This document shows positions 58,659 through 64,000 of a stretch of 64,000 nucleotides of DNA, one piece after another. Numbering within the stretch: the first letter of the stretch is position 1; each line of letters opens with the position of its first letter. The notes under the pieces are model-generated. The model did not search any database and was not told where the DNA came from. It saw only the letters and a list, made by a program, of their open reading frames with translations. Source of the DNA: Candidatus Endowatersipora endosymbiont of Watersipora subatra (lineage in GTDB: Bacteria; Pseudomonadota; Alphaproteobacteria; Rhizobiales; Rhizobiaceae); assembly GCF_964026585.1 (NCBI RefSeq), contig NZ_OZ032160.1, positions 372,001 through 436,000 on the forward strand, written 5' to 3'. Made by a program: the position numbers and the translations under genes.

Positions 58659-59057
58659 ATAAAATTTTCTTTTTATGACTTATTCAAACAAAACCAAGAT
58701 GAATTTAGTAGATAATATCTACTTTCTTGATGAGATCATATAAATTTTCTACAATTATGCTTTTTTTATTTGAAAATTAACGTAAAATAATTCTATTTTC
58801 AATGTGTCAATCAATTGATTTGACCTGGAGCTGGATTGGTAAACGCGGAGTTTTAAATAAAATAACAGCAAGATTTTATCGGAGATGTCTTCGTCTCCTT
58901 ACGGTTTTAGATTTAGATAAAATTGAAAATGATGAGGCTTGTCATGTTTTTCCTCGCTAAGAAGATCTTTTTTATATTTAAGTGACGAGGTTGAAATCAT
59001 GATGGGTTGTTCAGTAGCCCTTTAGGCCAAAGATAAAAGGAAATCCAACGCTATCAT
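58659..59057. other. bamE-plsX intergenic region
   Basis: Relatives carry a cytochrome bc1 chaperone gene, a DUF177 gene or rpmF here. None is recognisable; only a 52-codon frame (58802-58960) with no ribosome site. AT-rich elsewhere. Confidence 0.4.
58802..58960 (+). CDS. Weak candidate small basic protein (52 residues)
   Basis: An ATG at 58802 opens 52 codons to TAA 58958. The product has a basic segment (KRGVLNKITARFYRRCLRLL) followed by VLDLDKIENDE. This order, an arginine-rich helix followed by an acidic LD motif, loosely recalls DUF1127 proteins, but the match is poor. There is no ribosome site. It may be chance or a remnant. Confidence 0.2.
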   Translation: MCQSIDLTWSWIGKRGVLNKITARFYRRCLRLLTVLDLDKIENDEACHVFPR

Positions 59058-60107
59058 ATGACACAAGAAATCAAGATAGCACTGGATGTGATGGGAGGAG
59101 ATCACGGCCCATCAACTGTATTAGAGGGAGCTGACCTTTCATGCAAACGCTATCCTGAAATTAGATACATTCTTCATGGGGAACCTGATCAGGTATTACC
59201 AGAACTTAATAAATTTGAAAATTTACAATCTAAATCCGATTTTAAACCTTGTGATGTTTCAATAGCGATGACTGACAAACCCAGTCAAGCATTGCGTCGC
59301 GGTAGATGGCGTTCTAGCATGTGGAATGCATTGGAAGACGTCAAAGAAACACGGGCTGCGGTCATGGTATCAGCTGGCAATACTGGAGCATTGATGGCAA
59401 TGTCAAAATTTTGTCTGCGGATGATGCCAGGTGTTGAACGTCCTGCATTGGCTGCAGTATGGCCACACCTCTACGGTGAGAGTATTGTACTAGATGTAGG
59501 TGCCAATATTGGTGCTGATTCTGATCAATTAGTAGATTATGCTTTAATGGGGAGTGCCATGTCTCGTTCTTTGTTCTCTCATGATGAACCCACTGTTGCA
59601 CTACTGAACATTGGTTCTGAAGAAATGAAGGGTCTAGAAGAGATTCGTGAAGCAGGACGAAAGCTTAAAAAAAACAATTTGTCTAGTTTACGATATGTTG
59701 GTTTTGTTGAAGGCAATGATTTAGGACAAGGCATTGCTGATGTAATAGTCACTGAAGGGTTTACAGGAAATATTGCTTTAAAAAGTGCTGAAGGAACTGC
59801 ACGTCAATTTAGGCAAAATCTTTATCATGAGATGTCTCGAACCCTAGTTTTAAAAATAGGCTCTTTTTTCGTAAAATCAGCTTTTCAGAAACTTCAAACA
59901 AAAATGGATCCACGTAAGATGAATGGAGGTGTTTTTTTGGGGCTTAATGGGATAGTTATAAAAAGTCATGGTGGTACAGACTCTGAAGGTATTGCCAGCG
60001 CTATTGATGTTGGGCGTAACATGGCAGCGAATCAATTACAGAAAAAAATTGCTTATGATTTGGATCAAGCAAAATTTGATGTAATTGAACCGCAAAAGGC
60101 AATCTGA
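59058..60107 (+). CDS. plsX: Phosphate acyltransferase PlsX
   Basis: PlsX makes acyl phosphate from acyl-ACP for phospholipid synthesis. The 349-residue protein starts [21 protein letters not shown], with [29 protein letters not shown] and [16 protein letters not shown] as typical stretches. fabH begins at the next base after its stop, so the two are tightly coupled. plsY is not in the window. Confidence 0.95.
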   Translation: MTQEIKIALDVMGGDHGPSTVLEGADLSCKRYPEIRYILHGEPDQVLPELNKFENLQSKSDFKPCDVSIAMTDKPSQALRRGRWRSSMWNALEDVKETRAAVMVSAGNTGALMAMSKFCLRMMPGVERPALAAVWPHLYGESIVLDVGANIGADSDQLVDYALMGSAMSRSLFSHDEPTVALLNIGSEEMKGLEEIREAGRKLKKNNLSSLRYVGFVEGNDLGQGIADVIVTEGFTGNIALKSAEGTARQFRQNLYHEMSRTLVLKIGSFFVKSAFQKLQTKMDPRKMNGGVFLGLNGIVIKSHGGTDSEGIASAIDVGRNMAANQLQKKIAYDLDQAKFDVIEPQKAI

Positions 60108-61079
60108 ATGATACGCTCAGTCGTATTAGGTGCAGGAGCCGCAACGCCTAAACACTCTGTTACAAACGATCAATTAGCGCAAAAGATGGAGACAAGCGAC
60201 GAATGGATTGTTCAACGTACGGGTATTGAACAACGTTATATTGCTGATAGTTGTGAAACAACGGCCTCTCTTGGAGAGCGTGCTGCTCGTTTAGCCCTCA
60301 AGGATTGTGGATTGATTCCTGATGACATTGATCTTATTATTTTAGCAACATCAACCCCTAATAATACATTTCCTGCTACTTCTGTTGAGATACAGAACCG
60401 TCTTGGTATGAAACATGGTGCAGCTTTTGATCTGCAGGCTGTCTGCACAGGATTTGTTTTTGCTATGACTACTGCAGATACTTATATTAAATCTGGTCAA
60501 GCCAAACGCATACTTGTGATTGGCGCTGAAACTTTTTCACGTATTCTAGATTGGCAGGATCGCACTACATGTGTTTTATTTGGTGATGGTGCTGGTGCTA
60601 TTATCTTAGAAGCTCAAGAGTGTAATGGGATGATGGATGATCGCGGTATTCTTACCAATCATTTGCGCTCAGATGGTTCTCATAAAGGAAAACTTTATGT
60701 TGATGGGGGTCCCTCAACGACAGGGACTGTGGGCCATTTACGTATGCAGGGTCGTGAAGTCTTTAAACATGCTATAGGAATGATTCGTGATGTTGTCGAG
60801 TCAGCTTTTGAAGCGACAGGATTAGATTCTGATTCTATCGACTGGTTTATTCCTCATCAGGCCAACAAACGTATTATTGATGCCTCTGCTAAGATGCTGA
60901 ATATTGATTCAAAAAAAGTTGTGATCACTGTTAATCAACATGGAAATACATCTTCCGCCTCTATCCCTTTAGCTATTGATGTTGCTCGTAAAGATGGACG
61001 ATTGAAGAAGGGTGATTTAGTTTTGATCGAAGCGATGGGAGGAGGGTTTACTTGGGGTGCACTTATAGTGCGTTGGTAA
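60108..61079 (+). CDS. fabH: 3-oxoacyl-ACP synthase III
   Basis: FabH starts fatty-acid elongation from acetyl-CoA and malonyl-ACP. The 323-residue thiolase-fold enzyme has the nucleophile Cys in [12 protein letters not shown] (about residue 112), His in PHQANKRI (about 249) and Asn in HGNTSSAS (about 279), a complete triad, with TGIEQRY near the N-terminus. It follows plsX with no gap. ihfA lies 79 bases downstream. Confidence 0.95.
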   Translation: MIRSVVLGAGAATPKHSVTNDQLAQKMETSDEWIVQRTGIEQRYIADSCETTASLGERAARLALKDCGLIPDDIDLIILATSTPNNTFPATSVEIQNRLGMKHGAAFDLQAVCTGFVFAMTTADTYIKSGQAKRILVIGAETFSRILDWQDRTTCVLFGDGAGAIILEAQECNGMMDDRGILTNHLRSDGSHKGKLYVDGGPSTTGTVGHLRMQGREVFKHAIGMIRDVVESAFEATGLDSDSIDWFIPHQANKRIIDASAKMLNIDSKKVVITVNQHGNTSSASIPLAIDVARKDGRLKKGDLVLIEAMGGGFTWGALIVRW

Positions 61080-61158
61080 AATGATAAGTTGATGTTAAAG
61101 TAGTTTGTAAACTGGCAGCGAAGCGTATCTTCTATGTATCGCTGTTTGGGAGAAAAAG

Positions 61159-61467
61159 ATGAAATCTAAGACTTTAACTCGTTCTGGATTGTTTGAATCT
61201 GTTTACAATAAATTTGGCTTATCTCGCTCAGAATCGGCTGATTTAGTTGAATGCGTCATTGAAGAAATTTGCAAAGCGGCTGAGCGTGGTGAATCAATTA
61301 AATTGTCTTCATTCGGAACATTCTTTATTCGATCAAAAAATGAAAGGATTGGTCGTAACCCCAAAACGGGTCAGGAAGTTTCTATTACCCCAAGGCGTGT
61401 GATGGTCTTTAAGCCATCTACGATACTAAAAGAGCTAGTCGATACAAAGAATAAGTCTAAGCTATAA
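61159..61467 (+). CDS. ihfA: Integration host factor alpha subunit
   Basis: IHF bends DNA for recombination, replication and transcription. The 102-residue protein has the HU/IHF fold: [21 protein letters not shown], the IKLSSFGTF beta-turn and [23 protein letters not shown], the DNA-binding arm. The ATG follows GGGAG at a good distance. It is the third gene of plsX-fabH-ihfA-merR. Confidence 0.94.
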   Translation: MKSKTLTRSGLFESVYNKFGLSRSESADLVECVIEEICKAAERGESIKLSSFGTFFIRSKNERIGRNPKTGQEVSITPRRVMVFKPSTILKELVDTKNKSKL

Positions 61468-61489
61468 TTATTAATTTAACAATTTCAGG

Positions 61490-61948
61490 ATGATTGAGTT
61501 CATGCATCTAACTAAAGACTCTGAAGCGTTTCTGACAATTTCTGAAGTTGCCAGATCTCTTGATCTTCCTCAGCATATTTTACGATTTTGGGAAACACGA
61601 TTTCATCAGATTAAACCGATGAAGCGAGCTGGTGGACGTCGTTATTACCGTCCTATTGATGTTGAGTTACTCAAAGGCATTCGGTATCTTTTATATTTTG
61701 AGGGTTACACAATCAAAGCCGTTCAAAGGATTTTCAGAGAACGAGGTGAGAGCTTTGTTCTTTCTATATTTCAGAATAATGATCTGATCATATCAGATTC
61801 CATGCCACCTGAAAAACAAGCTATGCGAGTCTCTGAGATAGTAGAAAATGAATCGCTAAACAAAGAGGATAATTTCGTCAAAGAAACATTACATTCTGCC
61901 CTTACTGAATTACTTGAGTGTAAACACTTGTTAGATCGGACACGATAA
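61490..61948 (+). CDS. MerR-family transcriptional regulator
   Basis: A 152-residue regulator with an N-terminal MerR winged helix: [25 protein letters not shown] (about 14-38), then [21 protein letters not shown] and [15 protein letters not shown]. The C-terminal half lacks the metal-binding cysteines of classical MerR and is predicted helical. Its fixed rhizobial position after ihfA suggests a housekeeping regulator; the ligand and targets are unknown. An ATG at 61502 is an alternative start. Confidence 0.9.
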   Translation: MIEFMHLTKDSEAFLTISEVARSLDLPQHILRFWETRFHQIKPMKRAGGRRYYRPIDVELLKGIRYLLYFEGYTIKAVQRIFRERGESFVLSIFQNNDLIISDSMPPEKQAMRVSEIVENESLNKEDNFVKETLHSALTELLECKHLLDRTR

Positions 61949-61949
61949 A

Positions 61950-61978
61950 TACCGTTTTTAAACGGTAAGATCATTTTT
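61950..61978 (+). terminator. Probable terminator between merR and tRNA-Pro
   Basis: A perfect 7-bp stem TACCGTT (61950-61956) / AACGGTA (61961-61967) is followed, after six bases, by a T5 run that ends at the tRNA start. The spacing of the T-run is unusual. Confidence 0.4.
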
Positions 61979-62055
61979 CGGAGTATGGCGCAGCCTGGTA
62001 GCGCACACGCCTGGGGGGCGTGGGGTCGTAGGTTCAAATCCTACTACTCCGACCA
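61979..62055 (+). tRNA. tRNA-Pro (GGG)
   Basis: A full cloverleaf of 77 bases: acceptor CGGAGTA / TACTCCG, D-arm GCGC / GCGC, anticodon stem CACGC / GCGTG with loop CTGGGGG (anticodon GGG at 62013-62015), T-arm GTAGG / CCTAC with TTCAAAT, discriminator A and encoded CCA. The merR-tRNA-Pro order is typical of rhizobia. A 7-bp hairpin CATCCTT / AAGGATG (62054-62072) follows at once and may mark the 3' processing or end signal. Confidence 0.96.
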
Positions 62056-62485
62056 TCCTTCATCAAAGGATGAGATGAGTTAAGATTAAGCGACGGCTCT
62101 CTTGGAAGGAATAAAATAGTTTTAAATTATCTTGTACTATTAGCTAAAAAGTGTTTTTTATCTGTTGATAATTTTTGATAAAATCAAGATTTACCCCCTT
62201 TATGGCAAGCCGATGCATATCCTTTGATTGTTGTTTACTGTTTTGATCAGAGTCATCATGGACAGCTAATAGATTGACAAATGTTATGCCATAGCGATTT
62301 CTGAGATTGATTAGAGAAATAAACATCTCGTGTTTCTAGTGTCAATCGTAAATATTATTAACTCATAAAAGCTATCATTAAAGGGTTACAATCGCTCACT
62401 TTTTTCACAAAAATTAATCCATCATCCACATTTATCCTTATCGAAACAAAAATGAGCATGTAAGATGGTATATTAAGATCATGTA
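62056..62485. other. tRNA-Pro to folE intergenic region
   Basis: No certain gene. A minus-strand frame of 60 codons (62144-62326) has a polar product unlike any family I know and only a weak ribosome site, so I do not call it. The folE stop is at 62486. Confidence 0.4.
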
Positions 62486-63154
62486 TCATTTAATTTCGTT
62501 CTCTGGGGAAGAGGTTCTGTTGAGTTGAGCAATAAAATTGAGTTGTTCTTGTCGATTATCTTTAAACCCGCCTGTAAATGTTGTTGTCAATGTGGTTGAT
62601 CCTTTTTTGCGAATGCCTCGCATAGCCATACACATATGTTCGGCTTCAAGCATGACGGCAACACCACGTGGTTTTAAAACTTCCTGGATTTTATAAGCGA
62701 TCTGGGCTGTCATACCTTCCTGAGTCTGAAGTCTTTTAGCATAGATATCAATCACTCTCGCTATCTTTGATAGGCCAAGAACACGACCATCTGGTAGATA
62801 GGCAACGTGGGCCTTACCAATTATCGGAACCATATGGTGTTCACAATGCGAGAAAAAGCTAATATCACGCATAATAATAATACTATCATAATTAGCCACT
62901 TCTTCAAACGTGCGATCTAGAATCGTATCTGGATTTTCTTTATATCCTGAAAAGAGTTCAGTATAGGCTTTCGCAACACGGGCTGGAGTATCTTTTAAGC
63001 CTTCGCGTTGTGGATTATCACCTGTCCATAATAACAAAGTACGAATAGCTTCTTCCACTTGTTCACGACTTGGACTTGGTTGGATTTGTTGTTTTAACGT
63101 ATCACTGATGCTTGTTCTCGCAATACTCTTTTTTTTGTTCACTATTTGATCCAT
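62486..63154 (-). CDS. folE: GTP cyclohydrolase I
   Basis: FolE opens GTP to dihydroneopterin triphosphate, the start of folate synthesis. The start at ATG 63154 has an AGGAG six bases upstream; a longer frame to 63214 adds 20 non-conserved residues. The 222-residue product has [19 protein letters not shown], the zinc site SHCEHHMVP (about 134-142), [20 protein letters not shown] and [11 protein letters not shown] with the second zinc cysteine. It is divergent from the NifU-like gene, a standard neighbour. Confidence 0.95.
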   Translation of the reverse strand: MDQIVNKKKSIARTSISDTLKQQIQPSPSREQVEEAIRTLLLWTGDNPQREGLKDTPARVAKAYTELFSGYKENPDTILDRTFEEVANYDSIIIMRDISFFSHCEHHMVPIIGKAHVAYLPDGRVLGLSKIARVIDIYAKRLQTQEGMTAQIAYKIQEVLKPRGVAVMLEAEHMCMAMRGIRKKGSTTLTTTFTGGFKDNRQEQLNFIAQLNRTSSPENEIK

Positions 63155-63419
63155 GGAAAACTCCTGCTTAAGCATCTTCTTAATTACGGAGATCCATATC
63201 AAGTTGAATTCCACATAAAAGGCACGCTGAATATTTAGAGCTGCTTATAAGCTTGGGTTTTTAGGCTACAGAGTTCCCATTATAATGACTAATTTCTATC
63301 GTGATGTTAAGATAAGCCCAGAACTTCTAGTATATAGTATAAACAAGAATTGAAAATAGCTTGCTAATAACAAATTACTATGCTAAAATCATAAAATAAA
63401 ATTTTCATATTGAGAATGA

Positions 63420-63857
63420 ATGAGCATCAGTTCAGTTTACAATACAAAAATACTTGAATATGCTAGAAAAATCAACTGTTCACGAAAACTAGAGTTTCCA
63501 GATGGCATAGGCAGAGCACACTCAAAGCTTTGTGGTTCAACTGTTTCTGTTCAAATTAAAGTCGATAATGGTTTAGTCTCCGACTATGCTCATGATGTAA
63601 AAGCCTGTGCTTTGGGGAAGGCATCCGCTTCTATTTTTTCTTTTTGTGTCGTTGACTCATCTCTTGATGATTTGATTTCTCTTCGTAAGAAAATGGATTC
63701 CATGCTCCAAAAAAATGGTATTCTACCAGAAGGCAAGTTCTGCGATTTTAAATTTTTAGAGCCAGTTCGTGATTATCCTGTACGCCATCCTTCCGTTTTG
63801 TTAGTTTTTGATGCGACTATTGAAGCGCTACAACAGGCTCTCTCTCATAAAGGTTGA
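63420..63857 (+). CDS. NifU N-terminal-like Fe-S cluster scaffold protein
   Basis: A 145-residue protein of the NifU_N/IscU superfamily with cysteines in KINCSRK, KLCGSTVSVQIKVDNG (about 37-52) and VKACALGKASASIFS (about 61-75). The CGD motif of true IscU is CGS here, as in the divergent rhizobial copy found next to folE. It may be a scaffold or an IscU-like trafficking protein; erpA at 9077 could act downstream. yidD follows, as in relatives. Confidence 0.85.
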   Translation: MSISSVYNTKILEYARKINCSRKLEFPDGIGRAHSKLCGSTVSVQIKVDNGLVSDYAHDVKACALGKASASIFSFCVVDSSLDDLISLRKKMDSMLQKNGILPEGKFCDFKFLEPVRDYPVRHPSVLLVFDATIEALQQALSHKG

Positions 63858-63881
63858 TTTTAAACAAGGAATATTATTGTC

Positions 63882-64000
63882 TTGAAGGGATGTGAACAAT
63901 ATACACGTAACTATCGTGGACCATGGCGAAAAACGCTAGGACGAGTATTGGGCGTTGCTGTTGTGCGTTTATATCAGCTAACACTTAGTAGTTTTATCGG
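63882..64000 (+). CDS. yidD: Membrane protein insertion efficiency factor YidD (partial)
   Basis: The last 119 bases encode the start of YidD, which assists YidC-mediated membrane insertion. A TTG at 63882 with AAGGA 11 bases upstream gives about 39 residues before the window ends. The stretch GPWRKTLGRVLGVAVVRLYQLTLSSFIG corresponds to the YidD N-terminus (family pattern LIxxYQxxxSPxxG, normally Pro where this has Ser). The 3' part is outside the window. Confidence 0.8.
   Translation, partial: MKGCEQYTRNYRGPWRKTLGRVLGVAVVRLYQLTLSSFI

Noticed and set aside
62144..62326. 60-codon minus-strand frame between tRNA-Pro and folE
   Set aside because: Weak ribosome site and unfamiliar product; not enough to call a gene, though not excluded.
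1..64000. CRISPR array, insertion sequence, prophage or defence island
   Set aside because: No spaced direct repeats, transposase, integrase, phage structural genes or defence genes were seen; the content is housekeeping throughout.

Overview
The window is an AT-rich, gene-dense stretch of an alphaproteobacterial chromosome. Protein content and gene order point to the order Hyphomicrobiales (Rhizobiales), family Rhizobiaceae, and most probably to a reduced-genome lineage such as Liberibacter. The species cannot be settled by eye. The support is a chain of gene blocks typical of rhizobia: argS / SPOR-protein / tatABC / serS / pcm, tmk-holB-metG-tatD-MBL, rsmE-gshA, atm1-psd-pssA, rpsF-rpsR-DUF2232-rplI-dnaB with cvpA-purF, glyA-ribD-ribE-ribH-nusB-thiL-hppA, bamE / plsX-fabH-ihfA-merR-tRNA-Pro, and folE / NifU-like / yidD. 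An Omp2-type alphaproteobacterial porin and a plant-type gshA also fit.

Layout. 1-9.5 kb: kdsD, hemH, a porin with a strong terminator, a phosphoesterase, a GNAT protein, a poly(A) polymerase/CCA-type nucleotidyltransferase, purMN and erpA. 9.7-17.5 kb: argS, a C-terminally shortened SPOR-type membrane protein, an orphan Fbp-type ABC ATPase preceded by two tandem 12-bp palindromes, tatABC, serS and pcm. 17.6-23.4 kb: nadK, tmk-holB-metG-tatD and an MBL hydrolase. 23.4-27.5 kb: a complete putrescine importer, potFGHI, on the minus strand. 27.7-39.7 kb: mrcA (PBP1a), rsmE, gshA, degP, a HIT protein, rpmG, parC and amiC. 40.2-50.1 kb: atm1-psd-pssA on plus, then purF, cvpA, dnaB, rplI, DUF2232, rpsR and rpsF on minus. 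50.5-58.7 kb: glyA, riboflavin genes, nusB, thiL, hppA and bamE. 59-64 kb: plsX, fabH, ihfA, merR, tRNA-Pro(GGG), folE, a NifU-like scaffold and the start of yidD, cut by the window edge.

Functionally this is almost all housekeeping: translation, replication and topology, envelope synthesis and protein export, purine, riboflavin, heme, glutathione and phospholipid synthesis, and Fe-S assembly. The transport genes are the putrescine importer, the Atm1 exporter, the orphan ABC ATPase and the H+-pyrophosphatase. No CRISPR array, insertion sequence, prophage or defence system is visible, and I found no convincing undescribed multi-gene system.

The notable features are erosion and small-scale structure. 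Several genes that normally sit in these blocks are missing locally (dgt, nagZ-scpA-scpB, surE, alr-radA, nrdR, and the genes between bamE and plsX). The SPOR protein has lost its SPOR domain. Hairpins overlap stop codons or sit inside operons (potF/potG, ribE/ribH). erpA carries a run of nine G. A GC-rich small ORF or RNA candidate lies opposite the 3' end of mrcA.
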